Below are positions 35,224 through 42,093 of a stretch of 64,000 nucleotides of DNA, piece after piece. The notes beneath the pieces are model-generated. The model ran no database searches. It was not told the origin of the DNA and saw only the letters and a list, made by a program, of their open reading frames with translations. Made by a program: the position numbers and the translations under genes. The first letter of the stretch is position 1. Every line of letters begins with the position of its first letter. The stretch is from Candidatus Butyricicoccus avistercoris (GTDB lineage: Bacteria; Bacillota; Clostridia; Oscillospirales; Butyricicoccaceae): positions 1 through 64,000 of the forward strand of contig DXIE01000016.1 of assembly GCA_019113005.1 (NCBI GenBank), given 5' to 3'.

Positions 35224-35625
35224 TTATGAGATGAACCTATCTAAAGTTATACTATATAATTCATCTCTAAGTTGCTGATTGACGGCAACAAAGACTTTTC
35301 TAAAATCACATTGCTTTTTTTGAGCTACACGGGTGCATTCAAATTCACCTGTTAAGCAGTGATTTATAGCAATTCTGCCATCAATAGCCTCGATAATCTC
35401 GCCAAAACTTATATCAGCAGGTGAGCGGTTAAGCATATAACCACCAGAAACACCTTTAAATGATTTAACTATATCTGCCTGAATTAACTTTCGCAAGATT
35501 TTGAGAGCGAAACGAAGCGTAACGCCGGTGGATTCAGAAATCTGCTTAGCACTTATTTTATCATTGCTGCAAGCAAGACAGTGAGCCACACGAATTGCGT
35601 AATCGGCTTCATGGGTGATTCTCAC
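35224..35625 (-). CDS. Rrf2 family regulator with three conserved cysteines
   Basis: A 133-residue winged-helix regulator beginning MRITHEADYAIR, with an HTH around SAKQISESTGVTLRFALKILRKL. C90, C97 and C106 (spacing 6 and 8) match the Fe-S ligands of IscR/NsrR-type proteins, so it probably senses iron, oxygen or NO through a cluster. GTG at 35625 is the start, following AAAGGAGG by 10 bases. A consensus promoter lies upstream and the rubrerythrin gene follows after 55 bases, so it may autoregulate the pair. Confidence 0.9.
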   Translation of the reverse strand: MRITHEADYAIRVAHCLACSNDKISAKQISESTGVTLRFALKILRKLIQADIVKSFKGVSGGYMLNRSPADISFGEIIEAIDGRIAINHCLTGEFECTRVAQKKQCDFRKVFVAVNQQLRDELYSITLDRFIS

Positions 35626-35656
35626 CGGAAACTTACCTCCTTTCGTTTACAAACTT

Positions 35657-35685
35657 AGTATACATTCAAAAACCGAGTTTGTCAA
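35657..35685 (-). promoter_or_regulatory. Promoter of the rrf2-rubrerythrin operon
   Basis: On the minus strand TTGACA (35685-35680) and TATACT (35662-35657) are 17 bases apart. Bases 35686-35700, just upstream, read TGAGAATGATAACTA on the minus strand, 10 of 14 matches to the Fur 7-1-7 motif (TGATAATnATTATCA); this is only suggestive. Confidence 0.75.
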
Positions 35686-35742
35686 TAGTTATCATTCTCA
35701 TTTATGAAAAAATATTTTTTTATAAAAAAAGAAAAATAATTG

Positions 35743-35771
35743 TTGACATAGGGGGAACGCTCGTGTATAAT
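35743..35771 (+). promoter_or_regulatory. Consensus promoter of the tRNA-Leu pair
   Basis: TTGACA at 35743-35748 and TATAAT at 35766-35771 with exactly 17 bases between, a perfect sigma-A promoter about 36 bases before the first tRNA. Confidence 0.9.
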
Positions 35772-35813
35772 ACATATTGTTGCTGAAACAAAGCGGCAGT
35801 ATCACTGATAGAT

Positions 35814-35898
35814 GCGAGTGTGCTGGAACTGGTAGACAGGCACGTTTGAGGGGCGTGTGTCACACGACGTACGGGTTCAAGTCCCGTCACTCGCACCA
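35814..35898 (+). tRNA. tRNA-Leu (GAG)
   Basis: Acceptor arms GCGAGTG/CACTCGC, a long type II variable arm, T-arm GGGTTCAAGTCCC and an encoded CCA end. The anticodon stem CACGT/GCGTG encloses TTGAGGG, so the anticodon is GAG. Confidence 0.96.
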
Positions 35899-35914
35899 AA
35901 TCAATTTAATATGT

Positions 35915-36000
35915 GCAGATGTGGCGGAATGGCAGACGCGCTAGCTTCAGGTGCTAGTGTTCGCAAGGACGTGAGGGTTCAAGTCCCTCCATCTGCACCA
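35915..36000 (+). tRNA. tRNA-Leu (CAG)
   Basis: Acceptor arms GCAGATG/CATCTGC, type II variable arm, T-arm GGGTTCAAGTCCC and an encoded CCA end. The anticodon stem CTAGC/GCTAG encloses TTCAGGT, so the anticodon is CAG. It is 16 bases after the first tRNA. Confidence 0.96.
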
Positions 36001-36003
36001 AGG

Positions 36004-36033
36004 AAGCTCGGATTTATTAATTCGAGTTTTTTT
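36004..36033 (+). terminator. First terminator after the tRNA genes
   Basis: CTCGGAT pairs with ATTCGAG (one G-U) around a 6-base loop, extended by A-U pairs, followed by seven T residues. Confidence 0.7.
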
Positions 36034-36066
36034 GTGCTTCCATAGCCTATATGGAAGCACTTTTTT
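36034..36066 (+). terminator. Second, tandem terminator after the tRNA genes
   Basis: GTGCTTCCATA pairs with TATGGAAGCAC (11 bp) and is followed by six T residues ending at the stop codon of the converging regulator gene. Confidence 0.85.
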
Positions 36067-37259
36067 CATATAATCGGATTTACTTCATTTAATGAATAGG
36101 ATAAAACAGCAGGTGAGCGAGGATATGAACGTTTATATAAATATATTATTCTATCCAAAGCTTTTGAACAATTATATTGTGTGCCATGAAGTAATAACAA
36201 TATATATTGTGACTTATTGTATCTGAACACTGTATCAGATTTTCTTAAATGGGTTTTAAGTAAAGATTCAATTTGCTCATTGCAACTGCATAAGCTATGA
36301 TAAGATAGATAATTACCATAAATATCTTTAATTGATAATACGGCTATATATGCTAAAGCATTACTTCTTGAAATACTACATGCAATAAATCTGTGAATGG
36401 CTTGAAATGTATCATAATTACAAAAAAAGCAACCATCAATATCTTTTATTTCAATAGCAGAAAAAATATCTTTTGAATTTATTTTGTTATCATTTTTATT
36501 TGTTGCTAAATGAAAAATATTTATGCTTTCCAGAGAAGGTTTTGTACCAAGCGATGTTTCAAATAATCTCTCCATATTATAATATACAGATGTTATATCA
36601 GAAGCTGAATCGGTATAAACCATATTTTTCATAAGATGCTGATAAAAAAATTCGTTATATGGGTCAAGTTCACAACCTTTTTTGCAAATAACACATGCAT
36701 CATAATATTTTTTTTCATGTTCCAAAAGCAAAATTGTTTGCTGTGAAATGCGTACATATAAATTGTGAAAAAAGCTTGAAACAGATAGAAGTTTAAAATC
36801 AGCATTTATTTTTGATAAAAATCTACCATTATAAATTTCTATCGCCTTTAAGAAAAAAGATAATCTGGCAGATGAATTTTGAGTATTCAATCCAGAGTTG
36901 CATAGATTTTCAAATTCTTCAATGTCAAGTTCAAGGGGAATATCATGATTCCACTTAAAATATCCCTTATTTAATGATATAAGTTCTTTTGAAAGCGTCA
37001 AATCTAAATTTTCAAGAAACTTGCGTAATCTATGAAAAACAGCTTTTAATAAGTTGTTAGTATCGGAAAACTTTTTCTCATTGTGCCATAATAAGTTGAT
37101 AATTTCTTCTTTAGGTATGGCTTTGTGACGATAATAGACCAAATACGCAAGCAAAATCCAAACTTTTTTAGAACGATTATCGTAATCGGAAACTTTTTTG
37201 TTGTTATATTCAAGTGAAAAATCACCAAACATTTTTATCTTTAAAGTATAAAAATGCAT
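36066..37259 (-). CDS. BTAD/SARP-like transcriptional activator with degenerate GGDEF-like C-terminus
   Basis: A 397-residue protein. Residues ~1-105 are an OmpR/SARP-type winged helix (LKIKMFGDFSLEYNNK; KKVWILLAYLVYYR; NNLLKAVFHRLRKFLE), and ~110-245 a bacterial transcriptional activator (BTAD) TPR-like domain (DACVICKKGCELDPYNEFFYQHLM). The last ~125 residues align in pattern with a diguanylate cyclase domain (AYIAVLSIKDIYGNYL; RKSDTVFRYNKSQYILLLLHG). The GGDEF signature reads NKSQY, so no cyclase activity is expected. It is divergent from a tiny membrane protein gene across 320 bases, and both genes are noticeably AT-richer than their surroundings. Confidence 0.8.
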   Translation of the reverse strand: MHFYTLKIKMFGDFSLEYNNKKVSDYDNRSKKVWILLAYLVYYRHKAIPKEEIINLLWHNEKKFSDTNNLLKAVFHRLRKFLENLDLTLSKELISLNKGYFKWNHDIPLELDIEEFENLCNSGLNTQNSSARLSFFLKAIEIYNGRFLSKINADFKLLSVSSFFHNLYVRISQQTILLLEHEKKYYDACVICKKGCELDPYNEFFYQHLMKNMVYTDSASDITSVYYNMERLFETSLGTKPSLESINIFHLATNKNDNKINSKDIFSAIEIKDIDGCFFCNYDTFQAIHRFIACSISRSNALAYIAVLSIKDIYGNYLSYHSLCSCNEQIESLLKTHLRKSDTVFRYNKSQYILLLLHGTQYNCSKALDRIIYLYKRSYPRSPAVLSYSLNEVNPII

Positions 37260-37579
37260 TTTCAGTATACCTCATTTATATGATAAAATCCAAATATAAA
37301 ATATCATATTTTTATAGATAATTCAAATCTAGTATATCTATGTTCATATTACTAAATAAAACAGATAATTACTTTTTATTGTGATATATTTGCTTATATT
37401 GACTACTTTAAACAGAATTATAAAAGTTAAATATCAAATTTAGATAAAAATAACAACTTAAGTCTGTATATTTTTAATAAAAGAAATACACAGTGTCATG
37501 TAAATTTATAACCTAAAATATAACCCTAAAATGTTAATATATAACTATAAAAACAATATTAAACAAGGGGTGTGTTAAT
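37260..37579. other. AT-rich intergenic region between divergent genes
   Basis: This 320-base gap separates the BTAD regulator start from the tiny membrane protein start. It holds tandem direct repeats near 37508-37532 and several TATA-like stretches, but no promoter pair that can be named with confidence. No coding region, RNA or mobile-element ends were seen. Confidence 0.5.
37508..37532 (+). repeat. Tandem direct repeat upstream of the tiny membrane protein gene
   Basis: ATAACCTAAAAT (37508-37519) is followed immediately by ATAACCCTAAAAT (37520-37532). A looser third copy, ATAACTATAAAA, begins at 37541. SARP/BTAD activators bind direct heptamer repeats just upstream of -10 elements, so this is a candidate site for the divergent regulator. 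Confidence 0.5.
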
Positions 37580-37774
37580 ATGAAAAAAATAAATTTTATT
37601 AGAAATTTAAGTTCTATCTTGTTATGTTTTTTTATTACTGCACAACCCTATGTTTTTGCGTTTAGTCAAGATGCTAAAATTGATAATGTTGGACCTTGGG
37701 TATGGATTGTCTATGGGGTCATAATAGGCTCATTTATATGGCTTTTTATTATTAGTCATAAAAAGAATAAATAA
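37580..37774 (+). CDS. Tiny membrane protein with signal-like N-terminus, function unknown
   Basis: A 64-residue protein. A basic start (MKKINFIRN) is followed by a hydrophobic helix (residues ~10-29), a short acidic outer segment FSQDAKIDNVGPW and a second helix (~43-58) ending in HKKNK. It could be a secreted-then-anchored peptide or a two-helix membrane protein. AAGGGGTG lies 12 bases before the ATG. It is not a family I recognise. Its link to the divergent BTAD regulator and the repeats between them suggests it is that regulator's target. Confidence 0.65.
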   Translation: MKKINFIRNLSSILLCFFITAQPYVFAFSQDAKIDNVGPWVWIVYGVIIGSFIWLFIISHKKNK

Positions 37775-37805
37775 AAAAATCCCTTATTATTTTTAAGAAG
37801 GGATT
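37772..37805. terminator. Terminator shared by rnpB (minus) and the tiny gene (plus)
   Basis: AATCCCTT pairs with AAGGGATT around an 11-base loop. On the minus strand it is followed by seven T residues, a good rnpB terminator; on the plus strand the U-run is weak. Confidence 0.75.
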
Positions 37806-37820
37806 AGTATTTTAGATAAA

Positions 37821-38158
37821 TGTGAGTAAGTCTATAAGCCGGGTTCTGTATTTGGCGGTCATCTATCTGGGACGTATGTCGCCACACGCCTCAAGCCGTC
37901 ATTCGAAACGGACGGGCAGTCCATGGTTTCAGTCGACGTTGCTGCGGATAGAGTTTACAGACCTCCCATGTTACCATGGGACGTGGTGAGCTCTTACCTC
38001 GCCTTTCCACCCTTACCAGAAAAATTCTGGCGGTATATCTCTGTTGCACTATTCCTAGGGTCACCCCCGGCAGACGTTATCTGCTATCCTTGCCCTGTGC
38101 AGCCCGGACTTTCCTCATATTGGTCTAAGCCAATACGCGATCGCCTGAAATACTCACA
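37821..38158 (-). ncRNA. rnpB: RNase P RNA, bacterial class A
   Basis: The minus strand carries the hallmark P4 region GAGGAAAGTCCGGGC near the 5' end, then a GGATAGCAG/GCCGGGGGTGACCCTAGG segment, and ends with CAGAACCCGGCTTATAGAC, all conserved in RNase P RNA. The ends GTGAGTA/TACTCAC pair as helix P1 and define the boundaries. This is the catalytic RNA that matures tRNA 5' ends. A promoter places the transcription start at the P1 end. Confidence 0.96.
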
Positions 38159-38164
38159 AAATTT

Positions 38165-38193
38165 ATTATATCAATATTTAAAACTTTAGTCAA
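38165..38193 (-). promoter_or_regulatory. Promoter of rnpB
   Basis: On the minus strand TTGACT (38193-38188) and TATAAT (38170-38165) are 17 bases apart, with TGA before the -10. The predicted start, 7 bases downstream, coincides with helix P1. Confidence 0.85.
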
Positions 38194-38215
38194 TTATCAG
38201 TTAATATAAACTTAC

Positions 38216-38244
38216 TTGCTATTTTAAGACAAAACGTGTACAAT
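38216..38244 (+). promoter_or_regulatory. Promoter of murD
   Basis: TTGCTA at 38216-38221 and TACAAT at 38239-38244 are 17 bases apart; the leader is about 29 bases and includes the AGGAGG. Confidence 0.7.
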
Positions 38245-38279
38245 ATATAGTGCAAGAAATTGGACAGGAGGCTGATTAT

Positions 38280-39656
38280 ATGTCAGCATTAACAGATTAT
38301 TTGCAGCGTATTAGTGGAAAACGCATAGCCGTTATTGGTGCAGGCGTTAGTAATACTCCACTGATTATTTTGCTGCGTAATGCAGGTTTGCCTGTAACAG
38401 TACATGATAAAAAAACTGCTGATGAGCTTGGTGAGCGTTATCGTGAGCTTGCAGCTCTTGGAGTATCTTTTGTATTGGGCGAAGATTATCTCGACTATTT
38501 AAGCGAAGATATAATCTTTAGAACTCCAGGGCTTCACCCAGAACACCCAGCACTCAAGGAAGTTCGTGCTAGAGGTGGTATTGTTACAAGTGAAATGGAA
38601 CTGTTTTTTGAGGTTTGCCCATGTCAAATTATAGGCATAACAGGTTCAGATGGCAAAACAACCACAACTACTTTAGTATATGAGTTTTTAAAACATGCAG
38701 GTTATGTATGTCATTTAGGTGGTAATATAGGTAAGCCACTTCTGCCAGAAGTAGAGCAAATGACTGAAACTGATATTGCTGTTGTTGAATTATCCAGCTT
38801 CCAACTAATGGGCATGAAACATAGTCCTCATATTTCAGCAATTACAAACCTTACACCTAATCACCTTGATTATCATGCTGATTTTAATGAGTATGTTCAG
38901 GCTAAAACTGCTATATATACAAATCAAAATGAAAATGATATTTTGGTTTTAAATATTGATGATGAAGTTACAAACGCATTGAAACTTAATGAAAAAAGCA
39001 AAGTTTTACTATGCTCTAAAAAAATAAAGCCAGAAAACGGTGTTTATCTAGAGGATAACTGTATTTATATAGCTGAAAACGGTGTTTCAAGACCGCTTAT
39101 GATGAAGGATAAAATCCGTATTCTAGGTGAACATAATGTATCTAATGTTATGATGGCTGCTGCAATAGTTCAAGGTCTTTGTAAAGATGAAGACATTGTC
39201 TATGTTGCAGAGAACTTCGGTGGGGTAGAGCATAGAATAGAATTTGTAAGGGAACTAAATGGCGTTAAATACTATAATGATTCTATTGCATCAAGTCCTA
39301 CAAGAACAATAGCGGGTTTATGCTCATTTAATCAAAAGCTTATCCTAATAGCAGGTGGCTATGATAAACATATACCTTATGATGTTTTAGGTGAGCCAAT
39401 TTGTGAACATGTTTCAAAGCTTATTGTAACTGGTGCAACTGCAAATAAAATAAAAGAATGTGTTAAAAATGCTAAAAACAGTGAAAAACCTGAAATTTTT
39501 GATGCGGATAGCCTTGCTCATGCAGTAAAAAAAGCAAGTGAAATTGCACAAAGTGGCGATATAGTAATTATGAGTCCTGCAAGTGCATCTTTTGACGCTT
39601 TTAAAAACTTCATGGAACGTGGAGAAATGTTTAAAAATTTAGTTATGACACTTTAA
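38280..39656 (+). CDS. murD: UDP-N-acetylmuramoyl-L-alanine:D-glutamate ligase
   Basis: Adds D-glutamate to UDP-MurNAc-L-Ala in cytoplasmic peptidoglycan precursor synthesis. The 458 residues contain the N-terminal Rossmann-like IAVIGAGVSNTPLI, the ATP loop GITGSDGKTTTTT, ELSSFQL, NLTPNHLDYH and the Mur ligase ending LIAGGYDKHIPYD and SPASASFDAFKNF, all specific to MurD. ATG 38280 is selected because AGGAGG sits 8 bases upstream. It stands alone rather than in an mra/dcw cluster. Confidence 0.96.
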   Translation: MSALTDYLQRISGKRIAVIGAGVSNTPLIILLRNAGLPVTVHDKKTADELGERYRELAALGVSFVLGEDYLDYLSEDIIFRTPGLHPEHPALKEVRARGGIVTSEMELFFEVCPCQIIGITGSDGKTTTTTLVYEFLKHAGYVCHLGGNIGKPLLPEVEQMTETDIAVVELSSFQLMGMKHSPHISAITNLTPNHLDYHADFNEYVQAKTAIYTNQNENDILVLNIDDEVTNALKLNEKSKVLLCSKKIKPENGVYLEDNCIYIAENGVSRPLMMKDKIRILGEHNVSNVMMAAAIVQGLCKDEDIVYVAENFGGVEHRIEFVRELNGVKYYNDSIASSPTRTIAGLCSFNQKLILIAGGYDKHIPYDVLGEPICEHVSKLIVTGATANKIKECVKNAKNSEKPEIFDADSLAHAVKKASEIAQSGDIVIMSPASASFDAFKNFMERGEMFKNLVMTL

Positions 39657-39664
39657 AAAATAAA

Positions 39665-39704
39665 ACACGCAGAGCTCACAAATTAGAATTCTGCGTGTAT
39701 TTTT
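39665..39704. terminator. Terminator after murD
   Basis: ACACGCAGA pairs with TCTGCGTGT around a 16-base loop, followed by ATTTTTTT on the plus strand; it may also serve the converging lipoprotein gene. Confidence 0.82.
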
Positions 39705-40016
39705 TTATTTGTTTGGAGTTTGTACAGTTGTGTTTGCTGTTCCTGCACTGTTATTTTGGTTAGTGTTTGGGTCAATCGCATCTTGTGCACCATCAATAAC
39801 ATCATCAACAGCATTCTGTGCACCATCAACAACATCATCAACGGCGTTTTTGCCATCTTGAAGCATATCCTCACCAGTGGTCATATTATCTTGTGGCTCT
39901 ATAACACTACCATTTGCTCCAGGCTTAGCAGTGTCTTCAGTTGTATCAGAACCACAGCCAAATAGTGAAATACTTAAAAAACATACTGGAATTAATAACG
40001 CTAATAAACGTTTCAT
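39705..40016 (-). CDS. Small lipoprotein with acidic repeats
   Basis: A 103-residue protein with a signal peptide ending in the lipobox ISLFGC. The mature part is polar and acidic, with two near-perfect 11-residue repeats, NAVDDVVDGAQ and NAVDDVIDGAQ, followed by a partial DAI, then a disordered Asn/Thr/Gln-rich end. The repeats look amphipathic and helical. No family or function is recognised. ATG 40016 follows AAAGGAGG. Repeat units at the DNA level are similar enough to allow slippage. Confidence 0.72.
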   Translation of the reverse strand: MKRLLALLIPVCFLSISLFGCGSDTTEDTAKPGANGSVIEPQDNMTTGEDMLQDGKNAVDDVVDGAQNAVDDVIDGAQDAIDPNTNQNNSAGTANTTVQTPNK

Positions 40017-40091
40017 AATAAAAAAACCTCCTTTGTTTTTCCATAGTATGCACATAATTAAAATTATTTATACAAACAAAATGCAAGCTAA

Positions 40092-40121
40092 TTGACATTA
40101 TAATATGTGATATATTATAAT
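40092..40121 (+). promoter_or_regulatory. Promoter and inverted-repeat operator of the gntR gene
   Basis: TTGACA (40092-40097) and TATAAT (40116-40121) are 18 bases apart. A perfect inverted repeat, ATTATAATAT-gtgat-ATATTATAAT, fills 40097-40121, that is, the spacer and -10. It is a good candidate for GntR autorepression, with the caution that the half-sites are pure AT. Confidence 0.65.
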
Positions 40122-40165
40122 TTAAAATTAGTTAAGAATTTTATATAAGGGGGTGCAGTTAATTT

Positions 40166-40846
40166 ATGGCAGTAACAAGTGCAAGAGAAAATGCATATCA
40201 GCTTTTAAGAAAACGTATTCTTCATTTGGATTTAATCCCAGGAACGGCATTAAATGAAAAAGAGCTTGCAGATGAGCTTGGAATAAGTCGTACACCAGTA
40301 AGAGAAGCTATAATTATGCTAAGTTTGGCAAACTTAGTTGTGGTAAAACCGCAAAGTGGTACATTTGTTTCCAGAATTGATACTGAACAAGTGGAAATGG
40401 AGCAGTTTTTAAGATTTGCATGGGAAAAAGAAATACTCCATAATGTATCCGATGTTCTAAATGAAAAAGATAGAATAAGATATGACGAAAATTTACAACT
40501 TTATAGATTTTATTTGCAATCTCAAAACCCAAACAGAGGAGATAAACTTTTAGAGCTTGATAATGAATTTCATAGAATACCTTTTGATATTTTGGGTAAA
40601 CAAAGATATTTTGAGTTTATTAAATCTAAACTTCAGCATATAGAACGTCTTAGAATTTTAAGTTTAAAGGTATTCTCTGATGAAAATATTCCATCTGACC
40701 ATGAAAATATTGTAAGTGCATTATTTGACAAAAAACTTGATTTAATGGACAAATATTTAGATGAACACATGAATAGATATAAAGGTCATTTAAAAACTGT
40801 ATATGAAGTTTTTCCAGATTATTTCGATGATAAATATTCGCTTTAA
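40166..40846 (+). CDS. GntR family regulator, FadR/FCD subgroup
   Basis: A 226-residue regulator. The N-terminal winged helix (ENAYQLLRKRILHLDLIPGTALNEKELADELGISRTPVREA) carries the GntR signature. The C-terminal ~145 residues are the helical FCD effector domain with metal-ligand histidine regions DNEFHRIP, SDHENIVSAL and DEHMNRYKGHL. UxuR/ExuR-type members of this group control hexuronate genes, and uxuA starts 164 bases downstream, so it is probably their regulator. A ribosome-binding GGGGGTG precedes the ATG. Confidence 0.9.
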   Translation: MAVTSARENAYQLLRKRILHLDLIPGTALNEKELADELGISRTPVREAIIMLSLANLVVVKPQSGTFVSRIDTEQVEMEQFLRFAWEKEILHNVSDVLNEKDRIRYDENLQLYRFYLQSQNPNRGDKLLELDNEFHRIPFDILGKQRYFEFIKSKLQHIERLRILSLKVFSDENIPSDHENIVSALFDKKLDLMDKYLDEHMNRYKGHLKTVYEVFPDYFDDKYSL

Positions 40847-40877
40847 AGCAGAGACTAAATATAGTCTCTGCTTTTTT
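40845..40877 (+). terminator. Terminator after the gntR gene
   Basis: A perfect 13-bp stem, AAAGCAGAGACTA with TAGTCTCTGCTTT, has a 4-base loop and is followed by TTT; it overlaps the last codon and stop codon. Confidence 0.9.
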
Positions 40878-40922
40878 ACTATCAAAATGCACATAAAATT
40901 TTATAAAATATGTGAAAGTTTA

Positions 40923-40954
40923 CAGTTGCAACTGAAATGTTAATATATTAAAAT
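40923..40954 (+). promoter_or_regulatory. Promoter of uxuA with overlapping palindrome
   Basis: TTGCAA (40926-40931) and TAAAAT (40949-40954) are 17 bases apart. CAGTTGCAACTG at 40923-40934 is a perfect palindrome covering the -35, and TTAATATATTAA (40940-40951) overlaps the -10. Either could be a repressor site. Confidence 0.5.
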
Positions 40955-41010
40955 ATCAGTTATAGAGAACAGCTCGGCAGTGAGCACGAAATTTTAAAGG
41001 AGGTTTCCTT

Positions 41011-42081
41011 ATGCCAATGCAAATGGGTTTTCGCTGGTATGGCGAAGGTAATGATAGCATCTCCCTGTCTGACATTAAGCAGATTCCAGGTGTAACAAGC
41101 ATCGTTTGGGCTTTACACCACAAGCAGCCAGGCGAGGTTTGGGAAAAAGAAGAAATCGCAGAAGTAAAAAAACAACTTGATGAGTACGGCTTTAATATGG
41201 ACGTTGTAGAGTCTGTAAACGTACATGATGATATCAAGGTTGGTCTGCCTACAAGAGATAAATATATCGAAAATTATATACAGACTATTAGAAATTTAAA
41301 AGAGTTTGGTGTAAAAGTTATTTGTTATAACTTTATGCCTATTTTTGACTGGACAAGAACTGACCTGTTCCACCCAGTAGGTGATGGCTCTACCGCTCTT
41401 TATTATGAAAAGTCTAAAATCCATGATGACCCTAAGGAAATGGCTGACTATATCCTTAACAATCTAAATGGTATGACTTTCCCAGGTTGGGAGCCAGAGC
41501 GTATGGCTCGTCTTGATGAGCTGTTTGAGCTTTACAGACCTGTAACTAAGGAAAAGCTATGGGAAAACCTAAAGTATTTCCTAGAGGCAATTATGCCAGT
41601 TTGTCGTGAGTGCGACATCAAAATGGCTATTCATCAGGACGATCCACCATGGGATATCTTTGGTCTTCCAAGACTGTTAGTTGATGAAGCTGCTATTGAG
41701 CGTTTCCTCAAGATGGTTGACGACCCATATAACTGCTTAACCCTTTGCTCTGGTAGCTTAGGTGCAAATCCTAACAACAATGTTGCTGACATCGTTCGTA
41801 AGCACTGCGACCGTATCGCTTTCGCTCACATCAGAAACGTAAAGCACTTTGAAAACGGTGACTTCTCCGAGGCATCTCACAGAGATTGTGACGGTGATAC
41901 TGGTATCGTTGATATTGTTAAGGCTTACCATGACTGCGGTTATGAAGGATATATCCGTCCTGACCATGGTCGTCATCTATGGGGCGAAAAGTGCCGTCCA
42001 GGTTACGGTTTATATGATAGAGCACTAGGTATTATGTATATCTGGGGCATCTGGGATATGCTCGACAAAATGGGCAAGTAA
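41011..42081 (+). CDS. uxuA: D-mannonate dehydratase
   Basis: Dehydrates D-mannonate to 2-keto-3-deoxygluconate in glucuronate breakdown. The 356 residues show the UxuA opening MQMGFRWYGEGNDSISLSDIKQIPG, VICYNFMPIFDWTRTDL and the metal-binding histidines and cysteine in MAIHQDDPPW, LCSGSLGANP, AFAHIRNVKHF and YIRPDHGRHLWGE. The start follows AAAGGAGG. The partner reductase follows after 12 bases, forming a two-gene operon. uxaC and the KDG kinase/aldolase are not in the window. Confidence 0.96.
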   Translation: MPMQMGFRWYGEGNDSISLSDIKQIPGVTSIVWALHHKQPGEVWEKEEIAEVKKQLDEYGFNMDVVESVNVHDDIKVGLPTRDKYIENYIQTIRNLKEFGVKVICYNFMPIFDWTRTDLFHPVGDGSTALYYEKSKIHDDPKEMADYILNNLNGMTFPGWEPERMARLDELFELYRPVTKEKLWENLKYFLEAIMPVCRECDIKMAIHQDDPPWDIFGLPRLLVDEAAIERFLKMVDDPYNCLTLCSGSLGANPNNNVADIVRKHCDRIAFAHIRNVKHFENGDFSEASHRDCDGDTGIVDIVKAYHDCGYEGYIRPDHGRHLWGEKCRPGYGLYDRALGIMYIWGIWDMLDKMGK

Positions 42082-42093
42082 AGGTGATTTAAT

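Noticed and set aside
35814..37774. Possible genomic island at the tRNA-Leu genes
   Set aside because: The neighbouring regulator and tiny gene are AT-rich, but no integrase, no transposase and no repeated tRNA 3' end were seen within the window.
37923..38189. An 88-residue plus-strand open frame
   Set aside because: It is the antisense of rnpB; conserved RNase P motifs on the minus strand explain the region.
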